A DNA stretch of 40,311 nt from Ectothiorhodospiraceae bacterium (GTDB taxonomy: Bacteria; Pseudomonadota; Gammaproteobacteria; Thiohalomonadales; Thiohalomonadaceae), in the NCBI GenBank assembly GCA_007125455.1, contig SLDE01000018.1, positions 1 through 40,311 of the forward strand, read 5' to 3'. This document shows positions 22,752 through 31,706 of the stretch, in pieces. The stretch's first letter is position 1. Each line of letters begins with the position of its first letter. A program made the translations under genes and the position numbers. The notes beneath the pieces were generated by a model. That model searched no databases, had not been told where the DNA came from, and saw only the letters and a program-made list of their open reading frames with translations.

Positions 22752-23324
22752 CTATCCCGCACGCACCAGTCTGCCGCTACGCCCGTCACGGATCTCGCTG
22801 GGCTGCGCTCGTCCACCCAACGGGCCGTGGAGGATCATTACGGGGGCGTTGCCAAAATAACTGCGTACCTTGAGCGGGTTGCGCGCCGGGGGTAGGGTGG
22901 CGGGGTTGGCACTGGTGGATACGATGGCACCACCAAAGGCCTCGCACAGGGCACGGCTGCCGGGATGGTCGGTGACACGCACCGCGATGCTGTCGTGCGT
23001 GCCGCGCAGCCAGTTTGGCACCTCGGGACGGGCGGGCAGCAGCCAGGTGACCGGGCCGGGCCAGCTTTGCTCAAGTTGTGCCTGTATTTCGGTGCTGAGT
23101 GGCTGTATGAAAGGTGTCAGTTGCTGTTGGGCACTGGCGATGAGGATCAATCCCTTTTGCCAGGGGCGCTGTTTCAGGGTCAGGATGCGCTGTACCGCCC
23201 CGGCATCGAGGGGATCACAGCCCAGGCCATAGACCGCCTCGGTGGGGTAGGCGATCACCCCTCCGCGGCGTAGCACACGCACCGCGCGGCGGATCTGGAA
23301 GGCGTGGGGGATGGTTGTTGTCAT
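22752..23324 (-). CDS. tsaC: Threonylcarbamoyl-AMP synthase
   Basis: 190-residue YrdC/Sua5-domain enzyme, the same length as E. coli TsaC. It makes threonylcarbamoyl-adenylate from threonine, bicarbonate and ATP for the t6A37 modification of ANN-decoding tRNAs. Visible family pieces: RRGGVIAYPTEAVYGLGCDP, KQRPWQKGLI, SWPGPVTWLLPA, SIAVRVTDHP, and IVSTSANPA. The start at 23324 (MTTTIPHAFQ) has AGGA upstream; the frame is open to 23372. The usual C-terminal Sua5 domain is absent, as expected for TsaC. It lies downstream of topA on the same strand. Confidence 0.96.
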   Translation of the reverse strand: MTTTIPHAFQIRRAVRVLRRGGVIAYPTEAVYGLGCDPLDAGAVQRILTLKQRPWQKGLILIASAQQQLTPFIQPLSTEIQAQLEQSWPGPVTWLLPARPEVPNWLRGTHDSIAVRVTDHPGSRALCEAFGGAIVSTSANPATLPPARNPLKVRSYFGNAPVMILHGPLGGRAQPSEIRDGRSGRLVRAG

Positions 23325-23478
23325 GATGATGATTCCTGCCACCGTGCACACCGAGGGCAGGGAGAAAAGCAACGCTGCCCATTGACCAGGCCCTTGCTGA
23401 CAACCCGGTCATACCCTTGGGATGATCCCGGTACGCGCCGTATCCTCGGTGCCCGCTGTGTCATCTGCGGCTATCCCG

Positions 23479-25773
23479 TTATTCCTCGTCGTCTTCGCAG
23501 GGCTCGGCGTAGCCGCACTCCTTTTGCGGGCAGACCTTCTCTTTGCCCTTGCGCTTGGTGGTCTTGACGGTGAGGATCGGCCACTCACAATCGGGGCAGG
23601 GCTCGTCCAGCGGCTCGTTCCACACCGCGTAGTCGCAGTCGGGGTAGGTGGAGCAGGAGAAGAAGATCTTGCCACGGCGGGATTTGCGCCGCAGCATCGT
23701 ACCCTTCTTGCACACCGGGCAGGCCACCCCGGTATCCTCGGGCTGCTCTAGTGGCTCGATATGTTTGCAGTTGGGGTAGCTGCTGCAACCGATAAATTTG
23801 CCATAACGCCCTTCGCGGATCCACAGCGGGGAGTCGCACTTAGGGCAACTGCGCCCTTCGACCACTTCCGGCTCGCTTTTGGTGTCTTTGTCATCACCGA
23901 GGTTGCGGGTGTAGTCGCAGTCGGGATAGCCGGTGCAGCCGACAAAGCGCCCACGGCGGCCCAGGCGGGTCGCCAGCGGCTTGCCACACTGGGGACAGTC
24001 TTCATCCATCGCCTCTTGGGTGACATCCTTGCGCGAGACACTGGTCTCTTTTTCGTCGACCAGGTCCTTGAAGGGCTGCCAGAATTTCTTCATCAGCGGC
24101 ACCCATTCCTCCTCACCACGGGAGACCGCATCGAGCTCATCTTCCAGCTTGGCGGTGAAGTCGTAGTCCACGTAGCGGGTAAAGTGTTCGGTGAGGAAGC
24201 GGTTGACCACCCGGCCCACATCGGTGGGGATAAAGCGGCGCTTGTCCATTTCCACATACTCACGCTGCTGCAGGGTGGAGATGATGCTGGCGTATGTGGA
24301 GGGGCGACCGATCCCGTACTCTTCCAGGGTCTTGACCAGGCTGGCCTCGGAGAAGCGTGGCGGCGGCTCGGTAAAGTGTTGCTCCGGGCGTATTGCGATC
24401 AGATCGACACGCTCCCCCTCCAGCATCTTGGGGAGCAGTTTGTTGTCGTCGTTCTTCTCTTTGGCGTCGTCCACGCTCTCTTGGTAGACCGCCATGAAGC
24501 CGGGGTTGACGATGGTCGAGCCATTGGCGCGGAACACATGCTCCTCGCTACCGGCGTGCAGGTCCACCGCGACGGTATCGAGGGTGGCATGCACCATCTG
24601 ACAGGCGATGGTACGTTTCCAGATCAGTTCGTAGAGGCGAAACTGGTCCTTGGAGAGGTGGCCCTGTAGCGATTCGGGGACACGCATCGCCGAGGTGGGG
24701 CGGATCGCCTCATGGGCCTCCTGGGCATTTTTGGACTTGGTCTTGAACATGCGCGGTTCGGGGGGGATATTGTCCTTGCCGTAGCGCTGACCGATAAACT
24801 CGCGGATCTCATCCAGCGCGTCGTTGGCGAGGTTGACCGAGTCGGTACGCATATAGCTGATCAGACCCACGGTCTCACCGCCGATGTCGATCCCCTCGTA
24901 GAGCTGCTGGGCGGTGCGCATGGTGCGCTGGGCGGTGAAGCCGATCTTGCGCGAGGCCTCCTGCTGCAGGGTGGACGTGGTAAACGGGGCAGCCGGGTTG
25001 CGCTTGCGTTGCTTTTTGCTGACCTTGGCGACGGTCAGCTTGCCCTCGGCGGACTTGAGCAGGGCAGATTCAACCTCGTCGGCGCGTGCACTGTTGTTGA
25101 TGGTGAACTGCTCGACCTTCTCCCCGGCGAAGCGGATCAGTTTGGCGCTGAAGTTCTGGCCCTTGCAGCTGGTGTCGGCCTCCACGCTCCAGTATTCGCG
25201 TGGCTCGAAGCGCTCGATCTCTTCCTCGCGCTCGACGATCAGGCGCAGGGCCGGACTCTGCACGCGCCCGGCGGAGAGGCCGCGGCGGATCTTTTTCCAC
25301 AGCAGCGGGGAGAGGTTAAAGCCCACCAGATAATCGAGGGCGCGTCGGGCCTGCTGGGCATTGACCAGGTCCATCGACAACTCACGTGCATTATCCACCG
25401 CTTCGCGCACCGCACGCTTGGTGATCTCATGGAAGACCACCCGGCTTACGGGCTTATCCTTGATCAGCTTTTTGGCCTTAAGGATCTCCAGCAGGTGCCA
25501 GGAGATGGCCTCGCCTTCGCGGTCCGGGTCAGTGGCGAGCATCAGGCTGTCGGCCTGCCTCAATGCCTTGGCGATGGCATCGACATGTTTGCTGTTGCGA
25601 TCGATCACCTGATACTTCATGGCAAAATCGTTGCCCGGATCGACCGCCCCTTCCTTCGGCAGCAGGTCGCGCACATGGCCATAGGAGGCCAGTACCTCAA
25701 AGTCCTTGCCGAGATATTTCTTGATGGTCTTCGCCTTGGCAGGCGACTCCACGATTACCAGATGTTTCGTCAT
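23479..25773 (-). CDS. topA: DNA topoisomerase I
   Basis: 764-residue type IA topoisomerase that relaxes negative supercoils behind the polymerase. The TOPRIM domain begins LVIVESPAKAKTIKKYLG, with metal residues in TDPDREGE (82-86); the catalytic tyrosine is Y307 in GLISYMRTDS; RRGLSAGRVQSPALRL and EAHEAIRPT are also visible. Four zinc ribbons follow: CPQC...CTGYPDC, CPKC...CSSYPNC, CPVC...CSTYPDC, and CPDC...CPQKEC, where E. coli has three classical ones plus ribbon-like repeats. The C-terminus ends in an acidic EDDEE. ACGGAAAACC precedes the ATG. The smg terminator lies only 22 bp upstream of the start. Confidence 0.98.
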   Translation of the reverse strand: MTKHLVIVESPAKAKTIKKYLGKDFEVLASYGHVRDLLPKEGAVDPGNDFAMKYQVIDRNSKHVDAIAKALRQADSLMLATDPDREGEAISWHLLEILKAKKLIKDKPVSRVVFHEITKRAVREAVDNARELSMDLVNAQQARRALDYLVGFNLSPLLWKKIRRGLSAGRVQSPALRLIVEREEEIERFEPREYWSVEADTSCKGQNFSAKLIRFAGEKVEQFTINNSARADEVESALLKSAEGKLTVAKVSKKQRKRNPAAPFTTSTLQQEASRKIGFTAQRTMRTAQQLYEGIDIGGETVGLISYMRTDSVNLANDALDEIREFIGQRYGKDNIPPEPRMFKTKSKNAQEAHEAIRPTSAMRVPESLQGHLSKDQFRLYELIWKRTIACQMVHATLDTVAVDLHAGSEEHVFRANGSTIVNPGFMAVYQESVDDAKEKNDDNKLLPKMLEGERVDLIAIRPEQHFTEPPPRFSEASLVKTLEEYGIGRPSTYASIISTLQQREYVEMDKRRFIPTDVGRVVNRFLTEHFTRYVDYDFTAKLEDELDAVSRGEEEWVPLMKKFWQPFKDLVDEKETSVSRKDVTQEAMDEDCPQCGKPLATRLGRRGRFVGCTGYPDCDYTRNLGDDKDTKSEPEVVEGRSCPKCDSPLWIREGRYGKFIGCSSYPNCKHIEPLEQPEDTGVACPVCKKGTMLRRKSRRGKIFFSCSTYPDCDYAVWNEPLDEPCPDCEWPILTVKTTKRKGKEKVCPQKECGYAEPCEDDEE

Positions 25774-25795
25774 GGTTTTCCGTCTTCAATATAAA

Positions 25796-25818
25796 AATGC
25801 CCGCGTCAGGCGGGCATT
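25796..25818 (-). terminator. Rho-independent terminator after smg
   Basis: On the minus strand AATGCCCGC pairs perfectly with GCGGGCATT (5-nt loop) and runs into TTTTTAT. It lies 22 bp after the smg stop and 22 bp before the topA start, so it both closes the dprA-smg transcript and sits in the topA leader. Confidence 0.85.
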
Positions 25819-25839
25819 ACAGCGATTAGTGTGTGTTAC

Positions 25840-26310
25840 TCAGTGCAACTGGGCTGGCATCTCGTCGAGCACCAGATCTTCCATCCAGGCCACCGACGCC
25901 TCCTGCCCAGGCAGGTTGAACAACACCATCAATACGACCCATTTGAGTTGGTCCAGTTCGACCTCGTCGCTCTCCAGCGCCATCACCCGCTCGATCACCA
26001 TCTCGCGAGTGGCGTGGTCCAGCACCCCCATCTGCTCCAGGAAGAGCAGAAAGCCACGGCTTTCGGTATCGAGCTTGAGTGCCTCATCGGCGCTGAAGAT
26101 ACGAAAGCTGCTGCCACCGGGCCGCGACAGCCCTTCATCGCTCACGCCCAGACCATCCAGCCAGTCAAAGGCCTTCTCTATCTCATGCAGGTGGAAGCCC
26201 GCCGCATGCAACTCCTGTTGCAGTGATTCGCGGTCATGCTCACGATCTTCCTCTTCGTACATGTAATTTTCGAACAGGTAGATCAGCACTTCAAATACAT
26301 CTTGCTTCAT
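25840..26310 (-). CDS. smg: Smg/DUF494 family protein
   Basis: 156-residue protein (E. coli Smg 157), highly conserved in length and place beside dprA. It starts MKQDVFEVLIYLFENY, continues with an acidic patch (EEEDREHDRE), then FDWLDGLGV, FRIFSADEALKL and GFLLFLEQMGVLD, all family hallmarks, and ends in DEMPAQLH. The biochemical role is not established. I start at 26310 rather than 26337, because the family begins MK.(D/E)VF.VL. It is encoded 71 bp downstream of dprA and ends at a strong terminator. Confidence 0.95.
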   Translation of the reverse strand: MKQDVFEVLIYLFENYMYEEEDREHDRESLQQELHAAGFHLHEIEKAFDWLDGLGVSDEGLSRPGGSSFRIFSADEALKLDTESRGFLLFLEQMGVLDHATREMVIERVMALESDEVELDQLKWVVLMVLFNLPGQEASVAWMEDLVLDEMPAQLH

Positions 26311-26381
26311 ATGGCACCCAGGCGGCTGACCGCACACATCTCATCATTAACCCAAGTTGCTCTGCCGCACTTGGCGGTCAT

Positions 26382-27497
26382 TCAGGTGCTTCGCTTACCT
26401 GCACGGCTGTAACCACCGGGGGCGGAGACAACCTTACCTTGTAACTCCAATATTAACAGCATGGAGGAAACCGCCTCTGCCGTCAATCCACTCCGGGTCA
26501 CCAATTGATCCACCGAGCTGGGGCCGTCTCCGAGGCTATCCATCAGTCGCTGCTGTGATTCATCCAGTGCGTCGTCTGCCGCCTGCGTCGCGTTTTCGGG
26601 GCGGTGCTTGCCCTCACTGGCCAGGGCGGCGTGCAGCTGCGGGGCCAACTCCTCGATGATGTCGCTGGCGGTCTCCACCAGCTTGGCACCATCGCGGATC
26701 AGGCGATGACAACCCCGCGCCAGCGGGTTATGGATCGAGCCGGGGATGGCAAAGACCTCGCGCCCCTGTTCAGCGGCCATCCGTGCGGTGATCAGCGAGC
26801 CGCTGCGCAGCGCCGCCTCGACCACCAGAGTCCCCAGCGACAGACCGCTGATGATGCGGTTGCGGCGCGGAAAGTTACCCTGGCTGGGCGCGGTGCCCGG
26901 CGGCACCTCGGCCACTAGTACCCCACCCTCGGCGACAATACGGTGGGCCAGCTGGCGATTTTTGGCCGGGTAGACCCGATCCAACCCGGTGGCGAACACC
27001 GCAATGGTCTGACCACCGCCCTCTATCGCCCCCTGGTGACTGGCCGCATCGATCCCCATTGCCAGCCCGCTGGTGATCACCATCCCACTGGCCGCCAGGT
27101 GGGCGGCAAAATCCCGCGCCGTCTCGACCCCGATCCGGCTGGGGTTGCGACTACCCACCATCGCCAATTGTAACTCGTGCAGCCGCGCAGGATCGCCACG
27201 GACGAACAACAGCGGCGGGGCATCGTGTAACTCGGCCAGACGGGGCGGGTAAGCGGATTCACCCAGCATCAGAATGTGGCAATCCGGCTGCGCCAACCAG
27301 GCCAGATCCTGATCCACCGCTGCCCAGTCGGGTTGGCGCAGGGCCTCGTGCAGCGCAGGGGATAGGGTAGCAGGGGGGGCATGAAACAGGGACTGGATCG
27401 AACCTGCCTCGTTTATCAGCCGTGCAAACTGCACTGGCCCCACACCACGGATGCGATGTAGGGCCAGCCAATAACGCAGGGTTTGCTCTCTGTTCAT
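26382..27497 (-). CDS. dprA: DNA processing protein DprA
   Basis: 371-residue single-stranded DNA-binding protein that loads RecA during natural transformation. After an N-terminal HhH/SAM-like region (LHRIRGVGPVQFARLI) comes the Rossmann domain with MVGSRNPSRIGVETARDFA, SGLAMGIDAASHQGAI, and FATGLDRVYPAKN, then EVPPGTAPSQGNFPRRNRII and ARMAAEQGREVFAIPGSI. The C-terminal winged helix (DQLVTRSGLTAEAVSSMLLI) ends the protein. I start at 27497 (MNREQTLRYW); the frame is open to 27545. It lies downstream of the LysM gene by 34 bp, likely one transcript with smg. Its presence says nothing certain about competence. Confidence 0.96.
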   Translation of the reverse strand: MNREQTLRYWLALHRIRGVGPVQFARLINEAGSIQSLFHAPPATLSPALHEALRQPDWAAVDQDLAWLAQPDCHILMLGESAYPPRLAELHDAPPLLFVRGDPARLHELQLAMVGSRNPSRIGVETARDFAAHLAASGMVITSGLAMGIDAASHQGAIEGGGQTIAVFATGLDRVYPAKNRQLAHRIVAEGGVLVAEVPPGTAPSQGNFPRRNRIISGLSLGTLVVEAALRSGSLITARMAAEQGREVFAIPGSIHNPLARGCHRLIRDGAKLVETASDIIEELAPQLHAALASEGKHRPENATQAADDALDESQQRLMDSLGDGPSSVDQLVTRSGLTAEAVSSMLLILELQGKVVSAPGGYSRAGKRST

Positions 27498-27531
27498 GGT
27501 TGCCTTGCGCATCCTTGCGCCAGGGGCGCTA

Positions 27532-28683
27532 TCAGGGGTTAACAACCTTATCGTGCAGCGCCAGCGGCTTGGTGGTTTGCATCACCAGGGCATAGCTGAC
27601 CCGCTCGAAGCTGCGAAAGACCATCACCACCCCGGCACGCTCTTCGGGCAGCTGCACGGTCTCGTTGGCGATATTGTCACGTACGCTCGCACCTTGCTGG
27701 TAGACCGCCAGGACATGCCCAGGCTCAATACCCTCGCGCTGGCCCATATTCAAAGCCACCACACGATGCTGGCCGATCTTCGCCAGGCTGTCGAATACTG
27801 ACAGGATCTGCCCCTCGACCGGCTCACTCGGTGAGCGCGGCAGGTAGCGATGCTGGAAACGCTCGTCCCCTCTGGGCAACAGGCGGTCGCCGTTAAGTAC
27901 CTCACGGGTGGATGAGCTTACCCGCAGGGTAGAGGGATCACCATGTTCCAACAGGCGGGCATCGCCCACATGCATGGCCTCAAAACCCAGATCCTCACCG
28001 GTGAGCGGGTCGATATAGCGCTCACCACGACGCACAATGACGTAGTCGCCGTGCATGTTATCTTCATCGATCCCACGGGCAAAGACGCGGAAACCGGAGC
28101 CTGAGATCAGGCGGTTGTCATCGTGGGCCATGATGTAGGGAGCGGCACTGAGCTCGGCATCGGTGCTCACCCGCGGGCGACTGAGGAAGGGACGAATGGT
28201 GTCCAGGTCGATGGCACTGATCGCCGCATCGAGGGGTTGTTCGCGAATGCGCGGTGACATCCGCTCAGTGCGGTACTCACGCCCGGCCATCTCGTCGGGT
28301 AAATAGGGGCGCTCGACTCGCATTACCGGCTTGCCATCGATAAAATACAGCCGCAGCACGTCCCCAGGATAGATGAGATGGGGATTTTCAACCTGCGGAT
28401 TGCCATGCCAGACCTGCGGCCACATCCATGGGTTCTTAAGGAAGCGCGCCGAGATATCCCATAGGGTGTCACCTCGCACGACGGTGTAGCTCTCGGGGTA
28501 GTCCCGGCGAACCTCAACCGTGGGTGCGGGGGCTGCTGGGGCTTCCGCAGCAGGGGCCGCTGGCGGTGGTGTTGGCTCCTCAGCTACCTCCTGCGGTGGC
28601 GGGCTGCTCGCACAGGCAGACAGCAGTAACAGGGTCGCGGCAGCACCGGACAGTTGCAGGGTAGAGCGAAATTTGGTGACCAT
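27532..28683 (-). CDS. LysM-domain lipoprotein
   Basis: 383-residue cell-envelope protein. A signal peptide ends in the lipobox LSAC with the lipidated C24, followed by a Pro/Ala/Glu-rich linker. One LysM domain (about residues 65-125: YTVVRGDTLWDISARFL, NPWMWPQVW, LIYPGDVLRLYF) would bind peptidoglycan. The remaining 260 residues contain a repeated beta-type fold seen in the family (VIVRRGERYIDPLTGEDLGF; VVALNMGQREGIEPGHVLAV). The start at 28683 has AAGGGA upstream; two earlier ATGs (28704, 28689) are less likely. The LysM gene divergent from def is a conserved arrangement in gammaproteobacteria. The function is probably envelope maintenance (inference). Confidence 0.92.
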   Translation of the reverse strand: MVTKFRSTLQLSGAAATLLLLSACASSPPPQEVAEEPTPPPAAPAAEAPAAPAPTVEVRRDYPESYTVVRGDTLWDISARFLKNPWMWPQVWHGNPQVENPHLIYPGDVLRLYFIDGKPVMRVERPYLPDEMAGREYRTERMSPRIREQPLDAAISAIDLDTIRPFLSRPRVSTDAELSAAPYIMAHDDNRLISGSGFRVFARGIDEDNMHGDYVIVRRGERYIDPLTGEDLGFEAMHVGDARLLEHGDPSTLRVSSSTREVLNGDRLLPRGDERFQHRYLPRSPSEPVEGQILSVFDSLAKIGQHRVVALNMGQREGIEPGHVLAVYQQGASVRDNIANETVQLPEERAGVVMVFRSFERVSYALVMQTTKPLALHDKVVNP

Positions 28684-28826
28684 GGGCATCCCTTTTCTCA
28701 TCAAACTCTGTAGAGTCTAGCGAAGTTTCCCCCGTCCTCATAGAGGTACGGTATACTTAATTTGAGTATGATCATTACTTTAGCAACAAAAGCTGCCTTT
28801 TTACTATAGCTTTTTACGGAATTAAC
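28684..28826. promoter_or_regulatory. Divergent AT-rich promoter region, LysM/def
   Basis: 143 bp between two diverging operons, clearly richer in A/T than its neighbours (28751-28815). TATACT at 28752-28757 could be a -10 element for def; I see no good -35 at the correct distance. This is where minus-strand genes switch to plus-strand genes for the rest of the window. Confidence 0.45.
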
Positions 28827-29330
28827 ATGGCACACCTCACAATTTTGCACTACCCGGATGAACGTTTACGCACCCAGGCACGCCCGATCGAACAGGTCGA
28901 CGATGCCTTGCGCTCGCTGATCGACGATATGTTCGAGACCATGTACGATGCCCCAGGCATCGGCTTGGCCGCCACCCAAGTGGACCATCACATTCGCCTG
29001 ATTGTAGTCGATGTTTCGGAGGATAAAAGCCAGCCGCTGGTTTTCATCAACCCCGAGATCCTCGAAAAGGACGGGGTGGAACAGATGGACGAGGGCTGCC
29101 TGTCGGTGCCCGGTGTCTACGAGCGGGTGGAGCGGGCCGAGCGCATCAAGGTGCGCGCCCTCGATCGCCACGGCGCAAGCTTCGAGATGGAGGCCGATGA
29201 TCTGCTCGCGGTCTGCATCCAGCACGAGATCGACCACCTGGACGGCAAGCTGTTTGTTGACTATCTCTCCAAGCTGAAGCAGTCACGCATCCGCAAGAAG
29301 CTGGAAAAGCAGCGTCGCCAAACAATGTAA
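28827..29330 (+). CDS. def: Peptide deformylase
   Basis: 167-residue metalloenzyme that removes the formyl group from nascent proteins. All three motifs are present: GIGLAATQV (44-52), EGCLS (89-93) with the metal ligand C91, and QHEIDH (132-137) with ligands H133 and H137 and catalytic E134. Length equals E. coli Def (169). It is first in the plus-strand run def-fmt-rsmB-DUF4390-ntrY-ntrX, with a 122-bp gap to fmt that holds an 8-bp inverted repeat (29349-29356 / 29386-29393). Confidence 0.98.
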   Translation: MAHLTILHYPDERLRTQARPIEQVDDALRSLIDDMFETMYDAPGIGLAATQVDHHIRLIVVDVSEDKSQPLVFINPEILEKDGVEQMDEGCLSVPGVYERVERAERIKVRALDRHGASFEMEADDLLAVCIQHEIDHLDGKLFVDYLSKLKQSRIRKKLEKQRRQTM

Positions 29331-29452
29331 ACACTCACTCACCGCAGAGCGCATGGATTCCGGGACAGCCAACTCGGCTCACCCGCCATGCGCCACATCG
29401 ACACGGTGTTCCCTGCGATGCGTCTGAACTAGCCAAAAGACAAGACAAGCCC

Positions 29453-30394
29453 ATGAGCCAAGCCCTGAAGATCATCTACGCCGGCACCCCGGAGTTTGCC
29501 GCCACCGCCCTGCAGGCCCTGCTGGGTTCACCCCACCAGGTCTGTGCGGTCTATACCCAACCGGATCGCCCGGCCGGGCGCGGGCGCAAACTCACCGCCA
29601 GCCCAGTCAAGCAGCTGGCGCAGCAACATGACATTGAGGTACTCCAGCCCCTTTCCCTCAAGGGGGAAGAGGAACAGGCTCGCCTGGCCGCCTTTGGGGC
29701 GGATGTGATGGTTGTCGCCGCCTATGGTCTGCTGCTGCCCGCCGCGGTATTGGATACCCCACCGATGGGCTGTCTCAATATCCACGCCTCCTTGCTGCCG
29801 CGCTGGCGCGGGGCAGCACCGATCCAGCGCGCCATCGAGGCGGGTGATGCCGAGACCGGGGTGACCATCATGCAAATGGATGTGGGCCTGGATACCGGCG
29901 ACATGCTCTACAAGGTCAGCACCCCCATCCACCCCGACGACACCACCGCCACCCTGCATGATCGCCTCGCCGAACTCGGCGCGCAGGCACTGCTGCACAC
30001 CCTGACAGGGCTACAACAGGGCAGTATCCAGGCCGAAGGCCAAGACGAGGGCCGGGCCTGCTACGCCAAGAAGCTGCACAAGAGCGAGGCGCTGCTGGAC
30101 TGGTCCCTGCCCGCCGCCCAGCTGGCGCGGCGCATCATGGCCTTCAACCCCTGGCCGGTGGCCCAGACCCCACTGGATGACAAGGTCCTGCGCATCTGGC
30201 AGGCCAGCGCCCTGGAGGAGGAGGGCAGCGGGGTGCCGGGCGAGGTGATCCGAGCCGACAAACAGGGGGTGTTGGTCTGCTGCGGCACCGGGCTGTTGCG
30301 TATCGAGCGCCTGCAACTGCCGGGGGGCAAACCACTGTCCGCCGCCGAATTCGTCAATGCCCACCCCCTGCAAGGGATGGTGCTGGGTGGCTAA
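29453..30394 (+). CDS. fmt: Methionyl-tRNA formyltransferase
   Basis: 313-residue enzyme that formylates initiator Met-tRNA using 10-formyltetrahydrofolate. N-terminal hydrolase-type domain: IIYAGTPEFAATAL, YTQPDRPAGRGRKLTASPVK, CLNIHASLLPRWRGAAPIQR (the HxSLLPxxRG signature), and DVGLDTGDM. The C-terminal OB-fold begins around residue 205 (KLHKSEALLDWS, FNPWPVA). It pairs with def to prepare and then trim formyl-methionine. Its last codons overlap the rsmB start by 8 bp, so the two are translationally coupled. Confidence 0.98.
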   Translation: MSQALKIIYAGTPEFAATALQALLGSPHQVCAVYTQPDRPAGRGRKLTASPVKQLAQQHDIEVLQPLSLKGEEEQARLAAFGADVMVVAAYGLLLPAAVLDTPPMGCLNIHASLLPRWRGAAPIQRAIEAGDAETGVTIMQMDVGLDTGDMLYKVSTPIHPDDTTATLHDRLAELGAQALLHTLTGLQQGSIQAEGQDEGRACYAKKLHKSEALLDWSLPAAQLARRIMAFNPWPVAQTPLDDKVLRIWQASALEEEGSGVPGEVIRADKQGVLVCCGTGLLRIERLQLPGGKPLSAAEFVNAHPLQGMVLGG

Positions 30395-31706
30395 GCAAAA
30401 GAACAAGGTCAGCAACAATCCCCGCGCCGTAGCGGTCGGCATCCTGCAGCAGGTGCTGGCCCAAGGGCAATCCCTCTCGGCGCAATTGCCCGAGGCGCTG
30501 GAAGGCTTGGCACTGGAACGGCGCGCCCTGACCCAGGAGCTCTGTTACGGTACCCTGCGCTGGCTGCCACGGCTGGAATGGCTGCTGGGGCAACTGCTCG
30601 ACAAGCCGCTCAAGGCCAAGGATCAGGATGTTCACCTATTGGCCCTACTTGGCCTCTACCAGCTAGGTTTTATGCAGATCCCCCCTCACGCCATCGTCTC
30701 CGAAACCGTGGCAGTGACCACCACCCTCAACAAACCCTGGGCGCGGGGGCTGATCAACGCCCTGCTGCGCCGTTATCAACGGGAGCAATCCGCCTGGGAG
30801 AGCGCCCTGGCGAAGGATCCGGTCGCCCACAGCGCCCATCCGGCCTGGCTTCTTCAATTGCTGCAACGGGCCTGGCCCAAGGACTGGGAGGCCATCGTAC
30901 AGGCCAATAACCAGCGCCCGCCGATGACGCTGCGGGTCAACCGTCGCCAGGCCAGCCGTGACGACTACCTCCAGCAACTACAACAGCAGGGGATCGCCGC
31001 CACAGCGACACCACACGCCCCCGATGGGCTGACCCTGGCACGCCCCCAAGGCATCGAACAGCTGCCGGGCTTTGCCAGCGGACGGGCCTCCGTCCAGGAC
31101 GCGGCGGCGCAGCTGGCCGCCACACTGCTGGCCACCGAGGCGGGGATGCGGGTGCTGGACGCCTGCGCCGCCCCCGGCGGCAAGACCGGCCACATCCTGG
31201 AATGCAGTGACCCGGCAGAGGTCGTGGCACTGGATGTGGATGAACAGCGCCTGGCGCGAGTGGCACAAAACCTGGCACGCCTGGGGCTGTCGGCCACCCT
31301 GCTCAGCGCCGATGCGGCCACCCCCTCGGCATGGTGGGATGGCAAGCCATTCGAGCGGATCCTGCTGGATGCCCCTTGCAGCGCCAGCGGGGTGATCCGC
31401 CGCCACCCGGACATCAAGTCACTGCGCCGCGCAGGGGATATTGCGACGCTGGTCACCCTGCAGGCGACGATCCTCGATGCGCTCTGGCCTCTGCTGGCGC
31501 CGGGGGGTATGCTGCTGTACGCCACCTGCTCGGTCCTGCCGGAAGAAAACCACCAACAACTGGCATCATTCCTCGCACGCCACAGTGATGCGCAGGAGCA
31601 GGTGATCGATGCCGCCTGGGGCCAGGCGGCGGCAATTGGTCGGCAAATCCTACCAAATCAGGATGGGATGGATGGTTTTTACTACGCCTGCATTCGCAAA
31701 CAGTAA
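30387..31706 (+). CDS. rsmB: 16S rRNA m5C967 methyltransferase RsmB
   Basis: 439-residue SAM enzyme (Sun/Fmu) that methylates C967 of 16S rRNA. An N-terminal NusB-like helical domain (NPRAVAVGILQQVLAQGQSL, ELCYGTLRW) precedes the Rossmann methyltransferase domain with LDACAAPGGKTGHILE for SAM, LDAPCSASGVIRRHPDI with C331, and YATCSVLPEEN with the nucleophile C381 (E. coli C325 and C375). I place the start at GTG 30387: AAGGGA lies 9 nt upstream and the codon overlaps the fmt stop by 8 bp. No early ATG is available in a sensible place. It overlaps the DUF4390 gene by 35 bp. Confidence 0.96.
   Translation: MAKQKNKVSNNPRAVAVGILQQVLAQGQSLSAQLPEALEGLALERRALTQELCYGTLRWLPRLEWLLGQLLDKPLKAKDQDVHLLALLGLYQLGFMQIPPHAIVSETVAVTTTLNKPWARGLINALLRRYQREQSAWESALAKDPVAHSAHPAWLLQLLQRAWPKDWEAIVQANNQRPPMTLRVNRRQASRDDYLQQLQQQGIAATATPHAPDGLTLARPQGIEQLPGFASGRASVQDAAAQLAATLLATEAGMRVLDACAAPGGKTGHILECSDPAEVVALDVDEQRLARVAQNLARLGLSATLLSADAATPSAWWDGKPFERILLDAPCSASGVIRRHPDIKSLRRAGDIATLVTLQATILDALWPLLAPGGMLLYATCSVLPEENHQQLASFLARHSDAQEQVIDAAWGQAAAIGRQILPNQDGMDGFYYACIRKQ

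Noticed and set aside
29349-29393. 8-bp inverted repeat between def and fmt as a terminator
   Set aside because: The loop is 29 nt, there is no T-tract, and def-fmt are normally co-transcribed.
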